Assembly (NCBI GenBank): GCA_020692205.1
Contig: JAIMKV010000032.1
Span: 9,669-49,112, forward strand
Origin: Myxosarcina sp. GA_180221_E-2-1-MAG-40_15
GTDB taxonomy: Bacteria > Cyanobacteriota > Cyanobacteriia > Cyanobacteriales > Xenococcaceae
Length of the DNA: 39,444 nucleotides
Direction: 5' to 3'
Of the stretch, positions 19,324-27,737 are shown in pieces. Each line of letters opens with the position of its first letter. Within the stretch, counting starts at the first letter, position 1. Both the position numbers and the translations under genes were made by a program. Under the pieces are notes generated by a model. The model saw nothing but the letters and a program-made list of their open reading frames with translations, was not told the DNA's origin and ran no database searches.

Positions 19324-20013
19324 CTAGCTGTATCCGTGTTCAGCTAAAAACGAGAGGCTAATTGCTTCTGGTTCAGATTCGCTGGGTAGACGATGAGCAA
19401 TTAAGCGATCAACGTATTTACCTAGGATATCGCTTTCGAGATTAACTAAATTTCCTACTTGTAGACAGCTTAAATTAGTTTCGATATAAGTATGAGGAAT
19501 TACGGCGGCGCTAAACCAACTGCAATCAGGAGCGCATTCAGCGATTGTCAGGCTGATCCCGTTAACGGCAATACTTCCCTTGGATACCAAATAACGACCT
19601 ATTCTTGACTGCCACTGCTCGTTCATTCCCGTAGGCATACCAAAACAAATTGACCAAGAAGTGGCAGTAGATACTGCTTCAACCAGACAACCGATTCCGT
19701 CGATGTGTCCTGTGACAAAGTGTCCGCCAATTTTGCTGCCCATACGTAAAGAAGTTTCTAGATTGACGTATTTAGCAGCGCGACCGCGATCGCCCAAAGT
19801 AGTTCTAGCCAAAGTTTCAGGAGAAGCAGTGGCAATAAAGCCCCGCTCTTTAATCGTTTCTACCGTTAGACACACTCCATCAACGGCTACGCTATCGCCA
19901 ATTACCAAATCAGAGGTAATCACGCTGTAATTATGGTTAACAATGGATATGGCGAATGTATCCTGTCCATAGCTCTCAATTGTTCCTAAAGACTGTATCA
20001 GACCTGTAAACAT
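19324..20013 (-). CDS. ribE: Riboflavin synthase, alpha chain
   Basis: A 229-residue riboflavin synthase (called ribE or ribC depending on genus), which dismutates two 6,7-dimethyl-8-ribityllumazines to riboflavin and a pyrimidine product. It begins with the diagnostic MFTGLIQSLG and shows the two internally repeated lumazine-binding domains: the first contains SVAVDGVCLTV and the second SIAVNGISLTI, with GHFVTGHIDG between. It is slightly longer than the usual 200-220 residues because of a C-terminal tail. It is divergent from the bifunctional-nuclease-like gene. No FMN riboswitch is evident in the leader. Confidence 0.95.
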   Translation of the reverse strand: MFTGLIQSLGTIESYGQDTFAISIVNHNYSVITSDLVIGDSVAVDGVCLTVETIKERGFIATASPETLARTTLGDRGRAAKYVNLETSLRMGSKIGGHFVTGHIDGIGCLVEAVSTATSWSICFGMPTGMNEQWQSRIGRYLVSKGSIAVNGISLTIAECAPDCSWFSAAVIPHTYIETNLSCLQVGNLVNLESDILGKYVDRLIAHRLPSESEPEAISLSFLAEHGYS

Positions 20014-20261
20014 TAGCGTATTTCTGAGACTGAAATAATTGAACTGTTATTTTTTCTTGAATAGTACAGGCAACAGTGAAAAACTGAGGCATACTGTGAT
20101 TAAACAGTAACATTTAGAACATCATCGTTCTAGTTTTCAACCAGGTTCAAGGTTGAAAGATACCCAAAATATATTTACATTTAAGGGTAGATACGTTTAG
20201 ATTTTGCTATCTATCGCTCTTAATAATCCTGTCAATCTTAATTACTTCAGAGGCTAAATCA

Positions 20262-20762
20262 ATGATTGAAATGAAAGTTACAGGCATTGTCTTAAATGCT
20301 GCTAGTCGCAGTCCGATGATTTTACTCAAGGACAGTTCAGAGCGTAGAGCCTTACCAATTTTTATTGGTCAAGACCAAGCTGATGCTATTATTAAAGCTT
20401 TAGAAGGGCATCGTCCATCTCGTCCTCTAACTCATGATTTGATTGCCAATATTTTTAATGACTGCAATATTACGCTGGAGCGAATTATTATTCACTCTTT
20501 AACTGATGATATCTTTTATGCGGTACTTTGTATTGACGTAAACGGAGTTAAAAAAGAAATTGATTGTCGTCCTAGTGACGCAGTTGCGCTTGCTATACGT
20601 ACTGAAAGTTCTATTTGGGTACTAGAAGAAGTTGTTGCTGATGCTTCAATTCCCGTTGATCGCGATGCTGATCTTGCCGAAAGAGAAGCATTTAGAGAAT
20701 TTATCTCCAGCCTCAGCCCAGATCAGCTAATTAAGAAGGGAGGCTACAAAGAACAGCATTAG
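20262..20762 (+). CDS. Bifunctional nuclease (BFN/DUF151) family protein
   Basis: A 166-residue DUF151 protein. The core contains VLKD-like MILLKDSSERRALPIFIGQDQADAI in two parts, then DCRPSDAVALAIRT, the most conserved signature of the family. Plant relatives have been reported as DNases/RNases and a Thermotoga structure defines the fold, but the role in cyanobacteria is not established. The C-terminus carries an acidic helix ending in SLSPDQLIKKGG. Upstream AGAGG may serve as a ribosome-binding site. The aldo/keto reductase gene starts 31 bases after its stop, so the two are probably co-transcribed. Confidence 0.88.
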   Translation: MIEMKVTGIVLNAASRSPMILLKDSSERRALPIFIGQDQADAIIKALEGHRPSRPLTHDLIANIFNDCNITLERIIIHSLTDDIFYAVLCIDVNGVKKEIDCRPSDAVALAIRTESSIWVLEEVVADASIPVDRDADLAEREAFREFISSLSPDQLIKKGGYKEQH

Positions 20763-20793
20763 GATTGCTAATTTAGTCTAGCGAGTAAAATTA

Positions 20794-21924
20794 ATGCGTC
20801 AGAGGCGGTTTGGTAAAACTAAGCTCAATTTATCGGTGTTTTCTTTGGGGACAATGCGTTGTTTAGCTTCTCCCCAAATCTATCGTCAAACTATCAATGA
20901 TGCGATCGCCTTAGGAATTAATCATTTAGAAACTGCCAGAGGCTATGGTCAGAGTGAATATTATTTAGGACAGGCATTACAAGATTTGACAATCCCCCGT
21001 TCACAGATTCACCTCACCACTAAGCTATCTCCTACTCCAAATAAGCAGCAAATGAGCGACTGGATCGATGAATCTTTGGCTCGGCTACAGGTGGATTACA
21101 TTGACTGTCTAGCAATCCATGGGATTAATACCTGGGAACATCTGGAATGGGTAACTGACCCCAATGGTTGTTTAGCTGAGATTCAGACTGCAACAGAGCA
21201 AGGCAAGATTAGGCATTTGGGTTTTTCGACTCATGGCAGCCTTGAATTGATCTTGGCAGCAATCACAACGGATTTATTTGAATTTGTTAACCTGCACTAT
21301 TATTATTTTTTTCAGCGTCATCAGAAGGCGATTGCCCTAGCAGCAGAAAAAGACATGGGCATCTTGATTATTTCTCCTGCGGATAAAGGAGGCAAACTAT
21401 ACACCCCGCCTCAAAAGCTTGAAGAATTATGCGCTCCTGTTTCTCCTTTAGAATTAAACTATCGTTTTTTGTTTAGCGATCCTCGCATTACTACCCTGAG
21501 TCTTGGTGCTGCTAATCCAGAAGAATTAATTACTCCCCTACAGGTAGCCGATGAGGATCATCCTTTGTCAACTGAAGAACAGGAAATATTTAAAAGATTA
21601 GAAAAACAGTTAGAAAATAGTTTAGCTACAGATCTTTGTCGTCAGTGTTATCAATGTCTTCCTTGTCCCGCAGAAATTAATATTCCTGAAATTTTGAGAT
21701 TACGTAACCTAACTGTTGCCTATGAGATGCAGGACTATGGACAGTACCGATATGGAATGCTAGAAAATGCAGGACATTGGTTTCCAGGTAAACAAGGCGA
21801 TAAGTGTACCGACTGTGGTGACTGCTTACCTCGGTGTCCAGAAGAATTAGCTATTCCTGCTTTATTGCGAGATACTCATCAACGCCTTAAAGGTAAACAG
21901 CGTCGTAGGTTGTGGTCGGAGTGA
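20794..21924 (+). CDS. Aldo/keto reductase with C-terminal 4Fe-4S ferredoxin domain
   Basis: A 376-residue protein with an aldo/keto reductase barrel followed by a bacterial-ferredoxin-like tail. The barrel shows the usual tetrad region, but Asp is replaced by Glu in NHLETARGYGQSE; the Lys is in TTKLS and the His in LAIHGIN. The tail has CRQCYQCLPC at about residues 285-294 and CTDCGDCLPRCP at about 339-350, enough cysteines for two 4Fe-4S clusters. This architecture occurs widely in anaerobes and cyanobacteria and suggests transfer between a flavin-free NADPH barrel and ferredoxin-type electrons. The substrate is unknown. Confidence 0.9.
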   Translation: MRQRRFGKTKLNLSVFSLGTMRCLASPQIYRQTINDAIALGINHLETARGYGQSEYYLGQALQDLTIPRSQIHLTTKLSPTPNKQQMSDWIDESLARLQVDYIDCLAIHGINTWEHLEWVTDPNGCLAEIQTATEQGKIRHLGFSTHGSLELILAAITTDLFEFVNLHYYYFFQRHQKAIALAAEKDMGILIISPADKGGKLYTPPQKLEELCAPVSPLELNYRFLFSDPRITTLSLGAANPEELITPLQVADEDHPLSTEEQEIFKRLEKQLENSLATDLCRQCYQCLPCPAEINIPEILRLRNLTVAYEMQDYGQYRYGMLENAGHWFPGKQGDKCTDCGDCLPRCPEELAIPALLRDTHQRLKGKQRRRLWSE

Positions 21925-22083
21925 TTAGAAGTCAGAAGTCGTAGGGGCGATTCGCGAATCGCCCGTACAGAAATCAGAAGTCATTAGAAGGTTTATGATG
22001 ACTGGCCATAGCTTTTGTTATTCGGCTGGTTTTTATTGGAAATGACTATAAGTTACTAAAGCGAATAAAAGCTAAAAGCTTTT
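21925..22083. repeat. Intergenic repeats with a perfect 20-bp palindrome
   Basis: GGGCGATTCGCGAATCGCCC at 21945-21964 is a perfect palindrome; allowing one mismatched pair it extends to 21941-21968. It is flanked on both sides by AGAAGTC-type direct repeats, and AGCTAAAAGCTTTTAAAA follows near 22069-22086. From experience this GGGGCGATTCGCGAATCGCCC motif is a frequent dispersed repeat in cyanobacterial genomes. No T-run follows, so it is not a classical terminator. Confidence 0.65.
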
Positions 22084-22116
22084 AAAATATATTGGTTGAC
22101 AGTCAAATTTTGCTCA

Positions 22117-22881
22117 ATGGATGTATATTCTATTCTCAATCAAACCCAGCGTCAGCTTGTTAGTGATGGTGAAATCAAGCCGATCTTAGCTAATAGTGCT
22201 GGCAAAACTTTAGTTTTACTTTGGTCGCAGCTGGGAGATTTTGATAATTTAGAATATGCCTGGTGGCTAAAACGAGAGTCAGCAAAACTTGAAGCTAAAA
22301 AAATTGCGGTTAAAGCTGTGGGAATTGGCGATCGCAATTCGGGATGGAAATTCTGTGAATACACGGGGTTTCCCCCAGAGTGTTTATATGTCGATCCCAC
22401 CGCCGAGATTCATCGACAATTAGGGCTTTATCCAGGATTAACGCGCAAATTCCCTTGGTTATCAGCAAAATACAGTGCTTTTCTCAATTTAATGCTGATG
22501 TGTGCGGGTATTGGTAGTCCAGGAACATTATCTGAGGTGTTGCGGGGGTACAAAGGCGATCGCTCTGCACCACAGTTAATTCAGAACGAAGAAGTGATTA
22601 AAAATACTCCTGTGCCGAACCTTAAAGGTTCAATGTTTAAGCTGGCAGGTGGAGAAAACTTTCAACGTCCGTTTGAACTTGCTACCCTCAGACTAAGGAA
22701 CATGACGGAAGTGTTAAGTAACTGGAATACTTATGTTCCTGATGCGACTTACCTAACTCAGCGTGGCGGTACTTTTTTGTTTGATGCTGATGGGAAATTA
22801 CTTTATGAACATCGCGATCGCCATATTCTCGGTTTTGCTGCTAACATGAGCGATCCCTTGTCATTTATCAATGAATATTAA
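22117..22881 (+). CDS. AhpC/TSA-like (peroxiredoxin-like family 2) protein
   Basis: A 254-residue protein resembling the AhpC/TSA antioxidant-enzyme family (PRXL2/FAM213-like). The ATG at 22117 is chosen; a TTG at 22096 would add seven residues. The first strand-helix unit (KTLVLLWSQLGDFDNLEYAW) is where related proteins carry a Cys-x-x-Cys, but here it has none, so classic peroxidase chemistry is unlikely. Conserved-looking blocks include CLYVDPTAEIHRQLGLYPGL and the C-terminal GGTFLFDADGKLLYEHRD. Other cysteines are scattered. It lies 192 bases after the aldo/keto reductase, across the repeat region. Confidence 0.72.
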   Translation: MDVYSILNQTQRQLVSDGEIKPILANSAGKTLVLLWSQLGDFDNLEYAWWLKRESAKLEAKKIAVKAVGIGDRNSGWKFCEYTGFPPECLYVDPTAEIHRQLGLYPGLTRKFPWLSAKYSAFLNLMLMCAGIGSPGTLSEVLRGYKGDRSAPQLIQNEEVIKNTPVPNLKGSMFKLAGGENFQRPFELATLRLRNMTEVLSNWNTYVPDATYLTQRGGTFLFDADGKLLYEHRDRHILGFAANMSDPLSFINEY

Positions 22882-23003
22882 ACAGTTGGCGTTGCTGATT
22901 CATGTAATAAACTTGAGTTCGGGTTAAGACAATTGAATGGTTAAGGTAGCTCTGAGCTTTTATGTAGTTTTATGTTTTCAGTAGAGTTGAGCGATCGCAC
23001 TTT

Positions 23004-23567
23004 TTATACTTGTAACTCAAATCCAGGTAGTATATCTTCTCCAGAAATAATTGCTGGCATTGGTATAACTTCTACAGCTTTTCCTATTCGGTAAATTTCC
23101 ACCTTGGCATCTTGGGGATTAATTAACCAACCCAGACGCAGACCATTTTGGATATATTCATTCATTTTTTCTTGAAGCGTTGTGAGTCTGTCTGTTTCTG
23201 AACGAAGTTCGATGAGAAAGTCTGGTACAAGGGTAGGAAACTTTTTACGTTGTTCTGGGGTTAAATTTTCCCACCGTTCCAACTTTACCCAAGCAGCATC
23301 AGGAGAGCGTTTTGCACCGTTAGGAAGTATAAAAATAGTTGAAGAACTAAACACTTTGCCCAATTTAGCTTGACGATTCCAAATTTCTAAATCAGTAATT
23401 AGTTTAGCTTCTTGATTACCGCTTTCTCCTCCTACTGGCGGCACGATGATTAACTCTCCTGCTGCACTCATTTCGAGGCTTAAATCGCGATTAGCAGCAC
23501 ACAATTGATAGAATTGCTCATCCGTTAAGTGAGGAATTGGCTCTAAGTTTAACACCACAGTATTCAT
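23004..23567 (-). CDS. Uma2-family endonuclease (DUF820)
   Basis: A 187-residue PD-(D/E)XK-superfamily protein. The catalytic core is visible as RSPDAAWV (Asp), then PDFLIELRSETD (Glu) and a helix QEKMNEYIQNGLRLGWLINP. Uma2/DUF820 proteins are greatly expanded in cyanobacteria. Their nuclease role is inferred from fold and from family naming, with biological function largely unknown. It is divergent from a second Uma2 gene, with 79 bases between their starts, and the two proteins are clearly different subtypes. Confidence 0.88.
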   Translation of the reverse strand: MNTVVLNLEPIPHLTDEQFYQLCAANRDLSLEMSAAGELIIVPPVGGESGNQEAKLITDLEIWNRQAKLGKVFSSSTIFILPNGAKRSPDAAWVKLERWENLTPEQRKKFPTLVPDFLIELRSETDRLTTLQEKMNEYIQNGLRLGWLINPQDAKVEIYRIGKAVEVIPMPAIISGEDILPGFELQV

Positions 23568-23646
23568 TCAAACTTTTCTCGTGCCGTTAATTTACCTTTG
23601 TTGCTAACATTTTAACAAAAGCTCAAAACTTTAAATTGATTGTATT

Positions 23647-24201
23647 ATGCTCATGACTACAATTACTAGATACAAGTGGTCAATTGAAAAATGGCATGAA
23701 TTAGTGGACTCTGGGGTACTAGAAGGACAACAAGTTGAATTGCTGGAAGGAGAGCTTGTCGAAATGAGTCCAGAAGGAATTCCTCATCGCAATACTAGCC
23801 ATAAAATAGTTAAATATTTGCGTAAGTTGCTAGAAGATAGAGCAGAAGTTTATGAAGCTCATCCAATTACTCTCGATAATTCCGAACCAGAACCTGATGT
23901 CAGCATAGTTCGATTACCAGAAAGTACTTATGATTTGCATCATCCTTACGCAGAAGATATTTATTGGTTAATTGAGATTGCTAATCGTACTCTAGCGAAA
24001 GATTTGTCACAAAAAACAGTTATTTACGCTCGTAATGGAATACCCGAATATTGGGTTATTGACTTAGTAAATAAAAAGCTAATTGTTCACACTCAACCTA
24101 GTCAAGACAATTATTTGCAAGTAGTCGAATATAAATCTGAGACTATCACGCCACAAGCTTTTTCTGAAATAACAATTAGTCTAAATAATTTGCTCCTGTA
24201 A
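23647..24201 (+). CDS. Uma2-family endonuclease (DUF820), second copy
   Basis: A 184-residue PD-(D/E)XK-superfamily protein. After an N-terminal YKWSIEKWHELVDSGVLEGQ typical of the family, the catalytic elements are EPEPDVSIV (Asp), YWLIEIANRT (Glu) and KTVIYARNGIPEYWVIDL. The start is ATG at 23647; Met3 is an alternative. Its stop codon lies inside the loop of a terminator hairpin. It is divergent from the neighbouring Uma2 gene, and the shared 79-base spacer must hold both promoters. Confidence 0.9.
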   Translation: MLMTTITRYKWSIEKWHELVDSGVLEGQQVELLEGELVEMSPEGIPHRNTSHKIVKYLRKLLEDRAEVYEAHPITLDNSEPEPDVSIVRLPESTYDLHHPYAEDIYWLIEIANRTLAKDLSQKTVIYARNGIPEYWVIDLVNKKLIVHTQPSQDNYLQVVEYKSETITPQAFSEITISLNNLLL

Positions 24202-24216
24202 TAAATGATGGAGCAA
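24190..24216 (+). terminator. Terminator overlapping the Uma2 stop codon
   Basis: TTGCTCC (24190-24196) and GGAGCAA (24210-24216) form a 7-bp stem with a 13-base loop holding the TAA stop, followed by TTTTAATTTTAA. This fits a rho-independent terminator for the rightward Uma2 gene. Confidence 0.65.
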
Positions 24217-24315
24217 TTTTAATTTTAACCCTAAAACTAAATTCACTAAAGTTCTACCAATTTTCATGCATTAGCTGTAGAGATAAAATTAAATTGTGGT
24301 GTAGGTTGGGTTTCA

Positions 24316-24786
24316 CTATCGTTCTACTGATTTATAGTTATACGCTAATTCTTGTAAAAATTGTTTTTGAGCATCTCTTAGTTCGGCGGTTGGACGTGCT
24401 TGTTGTACAAGTGCGATCGCCTGGTCGGGATTTTCACCTTGAGCTACTAAATAAGCGGCTAGTAACGTTCCCGTTCTCCGATTACCACTAGTACAGTGAA
24501 CTACTACTGCTTGATTGTTATTGATTAATGGTTCGGCAAATTGAACAAACTGCTTGACTTGTTCGACAGTTGGCGATTTACCCCCCGTAATGGGCAACCA
24601 AAGAGCTGCCAATCCAGCCTCTTGGTATTCTTTAATACCTGAAGGTTCATCCATGACTGAGACTATCCCTCGCATTCCTGCTTGAGCGAGTTGGGGTAAA
24701 TCTTCTAAAGAAGGTCGGGACATTCCTGCTAATTTTCCTGGTATCAGCCACCAAACATAATCAGGATATGATATTTGCTCTGACAT
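24316..24786 (-). CDS. Dual-specificity / tyrosine-phosphatase-like protein
   Basis: A 156-residue cysteine-based phosphatase of the dual-specificity type. The signature HCTSGNRRTG places the nucleophile Cys98 and the P-loop Arg104 (C-x5-R). A general-acid aspartate candidate is Asp46 in VSVMDEPSG. The N-terminal WWLIPGKLAGMSRPS is typical of this bacterial subgroup. It ends the arsC-led run: a 73-residue gene lies 25 bases upstream and arsC just before that. Its substrate is unknown; the location suggests a link with arsenate or phosphate chemistry, but this is inference. Confidence 0.87.
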   Translation of the reverse strand: MSEQISYPDYVWWLIPGKLAGMSRPSLEDLPQLAQAGMRGIVSVMDEPSGIKEYQEAGLAALWLPITGGKSPTVEQVKQFVQFAEPLINNNQAVVVHCTSGNRRTGTLLAAYLVAQGENPDQAIALVQQARPTAELRDAQKQFLQELAYNYKSVER

Positions 24787-24811
24787 TATGATATATATAT
24801 TTTCCTTTTGA

Positions 24812-25033
24812 TTAATTGTTTTCCAACCAACGAGCTTCTAGAAAAGCGATCGCTTCTTCAGCATAGAGACGAAGTTGAGGAACATCTCCGACGATTAAAA
24901 TCCAACGCTCGGCAATTTGTTGTAATCTCCATTTCTGATTTGACTGTTGAGGTAAAATGAGCCAAGAGTTGGATTCCTGGCGCTGACAGATAAATCCCCA
25001 TTCTCTGGCTTGACTAATTACAGGATCAAGCAA
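24812..25033 (-). CDS. Small conserved protein between arsC and the phosphatase
   Basis: A 73-residue soluble protein beginning LDPVISQAREWGFICQRQE after its first residue and ending in an amphipathic helix (YAEEAIAFLEARWLE). The only available start is TTG at 25033, because stops lie in frame just upstream; GG in CTAGG may aid initiation. I do not know its function, though I recall similar MLDPVI...WGF proteins in cyanobacteria. It starts 31 bases after arsC ends and stops 25 bases before the phosphatase, so co-transcription is likely. Confidence 0.68.
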   Translation of the reverse strand: MLDPVISQAREWGFICQRQESNSWLILPQQSNQKWRLQQIAERWILIVGDVPQLRLYAEEAIAFLEARWLENN

Positions 25034-25064
25034 ATTGGCAACCTAGTATTAACTTCATTCTTTG

Positions 25065-25460
25065 TTAGCTAAGTTGGTCAATTAGTTTAGCCACTCGCTC
25101 TTTAATTTCATCTCTGACACGATGAAACGTTTCAATCGGTTGTCCGTCAGGATCATCCAATTCCCAATCTTCAAATACTTCTTGAGTCACCCATTTAGGT
25201 GGTAAACCCGCACCACAACCACACATGGAAATTACTGCATCGTAATCATCAGCCTGAAAATCACCTAAGGGATCGGAGGTTTGATTACTGATATCAATGC
25301 CAATTTCTGACATCACTTCAATAGCTGTCGGATGTACTCGGCTGGCTTCTAAACCAGAGGAGGTAACCTCAATTTTGCCCTCTCCTAGTGTTTTGGCGAA
25401 ACCTTCTGCCATTTGAGAACGGCAGGAGTTTCTTTTGCAGACAAACATAACTTTTTTCAT
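25065..25460 (-). CDS. arsC: Arsenate reductase, Synechocystis type
   Basis: A 131-residue arsenate reductase with the low-molecular-weight tyrosine-phosphatase fold. The P-loop is CKRNSCRS from Cys8, and Cys80 and Cys82 lie in SMCGCG. This is the Cys8/Cys80/Cys82 arrangement of the Synechocystis enzyme, which uses glutathione and glutaredoxin despite its thioredoxin-type fold. It converts arsenate to arsenite for export by the ACR3 pump encoded upstream. It lies 450 bases downstream of arsH on the same strand, separated by a perfect 20-bp hairpin, so it may have its own promoter. Confidence 0.96.
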   Translation of the reverse strand: MKKVMFVCKRNSCRSQMAEGFAKTLGEGKIEVTSSGLEASRVHPTAIEVMSEIGIDISNQTSDPLGDFQADDYDAVISMCGCGAGLPPKWVTQEVFEDWELDDPDGQPIETFHRVRDEIKERVAKLIDQLS

Positions 25461-25910
25461 GATTTTTTCTTTTGGTAGTTTAAGACAATTAACGTCAGTT
25501 TTTATGAAGAAAATTAAAATAGTTATAGTTTCTATAACTATTTTAATTTTCTAGTTTTTTTCTGGGAAGTTGGTCGATAATTCAACTAAAATAGCTGAAA
25601 ATGTCAAGTTAAATTTTAGTTAACCTTAGGTTATGTTATCGTTAAAAAACTAATTTAACGACGCTCTGGGTTTAAAGCCTTGTCCTTCTAGTACGACAGC
25701 TATTAGCTTAAATCACCGACCGTTCACGGCGATGAGCAGTCAAAAGTCAACTGTTGTGGTTCACCATTGTTGTACCCAACCTGGCAGCTTTTTTATTATT
25801 AACAAATATATTTTTAGCTGCTGTTTTAGACATTTGCAAACAAGCAGAATTGATCATACTGATCAAGGAAAATATTACTATTGATTTGACTCAAACAGGT
25901 TTTATAAAGC
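25461..25910. other. 450-base gap between arsH and arsC
   Basis: This gap sits inside the arsenic cluster. It contains the hairpin at 25508-25552, a TAACCTTAGGTTA palindrome near 25620-25632, and a TTGATCA-N3-TGATCAA dyad at 25850-25866. A possible 50-codon rightward frame starting at about 25731 contains paired cysteines but has no ribosome-binding site, so I do not call it. The arsC promoter probably lies here. Confidence 0.5.
25508..25552. promoter_or_regulatory. Perfect 20-bp AT-rich hairpin upstream of arsC
   Basis: The arm 25508-25527 (AGAAAATTAAAATAGTTATA) is exactly complementary to 25533-25552 around a 5-base loop. It ends 48 bases upstream of the arsC start. A run of seven Ts follows it on the rightward strand, but no rightward gene precedes it. 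It could be an attenuator or processing site in the arsenic transcript, or an operator-like dyad. Confidence 0.5.
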
Positions 25911-26540
25911 TTATGCAACAGGTTTACTATTAGCTGCTTCTTTTTCCTTACGTTCGCTGTAACGGTCGGTTAAATAATCCACCTGATCCCGTAGCAAGAG
26001 GGTGAACTTATAAAGTTCCTCCATCACATCGACTACCCTGTCTCTATAAGCAGAATCTTTCATCGTGCCATCTTCATTAAACTCCTGATAAGCTTTGGCT
26101 ACGGAGGATTGATTAGGAATAGTAAACATTCGCATCCACCGCCCTAAGATCCGCAGCGTGTTGACCGCATTAAATGACTGCGAACCTCCACTAACCTGCA
26201 TTACAGCTAGAGTCTTGCCCTGTGTTGGTCTTACCGAACCAATCGTTAAAGGTATCCAGTCAATTTGGTTTTTCAGAATACCCGTAACATTGCCGTGCAT
26301 TTCAGGCGAAGACCAGACTTGACCTTCCGACCACAGACTTAACTCTCGCAACTCCTGGACTTTGGGATGGGTTTCTTCTACCTGGCCTCGTAGCGGTAGT
26401 TCATGGGGATGAAAAAATTTAACTTCTGCCCCCATATTGCTAATAATTCGGGCTGCTTCTTCTGCTACGAGACGACTATAAGAACGCTCTCTTAATGATC
26501 CGTATAAAAATAAAATTCTTGGTGGATGGTCGATGGTCAT
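25911..26540 (-). CDS. arsH: Arsenical resistance protein ArsH
   Basis: A 209-residue NADPH-dependent FMN reductase-fold protein. ArsH oxidises trivalent organoarsenicals and reduces quinones or metals in different species. The FMN-phosphate loop [10 protein letters not shown] and the [21 protein letters not shown] segment are highly characteristic. The ATG at 26540 is chosen over a TTG at 26546. It lies 24 bases after the ACR3 gene stop, so it belongs to the pstS-acr3-arsH transcript. Length matches cyanobacterial ArsH. Confidence 0.95.
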   Translation of the reverse strand: MTIDHPPRILFLYGSLRERSYSRLVAEEAARIISNMGAEVKFFHPHELPLRGQVEETHPKVQELRELSLWSEGQVWSSPEMHGNVTGILKNQIDWIPLTIGSVRPTQGKTLAVMQVSGGSQSFNAVNTLRILGRWMRMFTIPNQSSVAKAYQEFNEDGTMKDSAYRDRVVDVMEELYKFTLLLRDQVDYLTDRYSERKEKEAANSKPVA

Positions 26541-26564
26541 AATCAAATCTGGACTGAATTAAAA

Positions 26565-27719
<1,155 letters not shown>

Positions 27720-27737
27720 AACAGTTCTATCTAAAGG

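Noticed and set aside
21945-21964. The GC-rich palindrome as terminator of the aldo/keto reductase gene.
   Set aside because: No T-run follows on either side and the sequence looks like a dispersed repeat instead.
25731-25880. A 49-codon rightward frame with paired cysteines (SSQKSTVVVHHCC...) inside the arsenic cluster.
   Set aside because: It has no ribosome-binding site or homology I can name, lies antisense to the operon direction, and is short enough to be chance.
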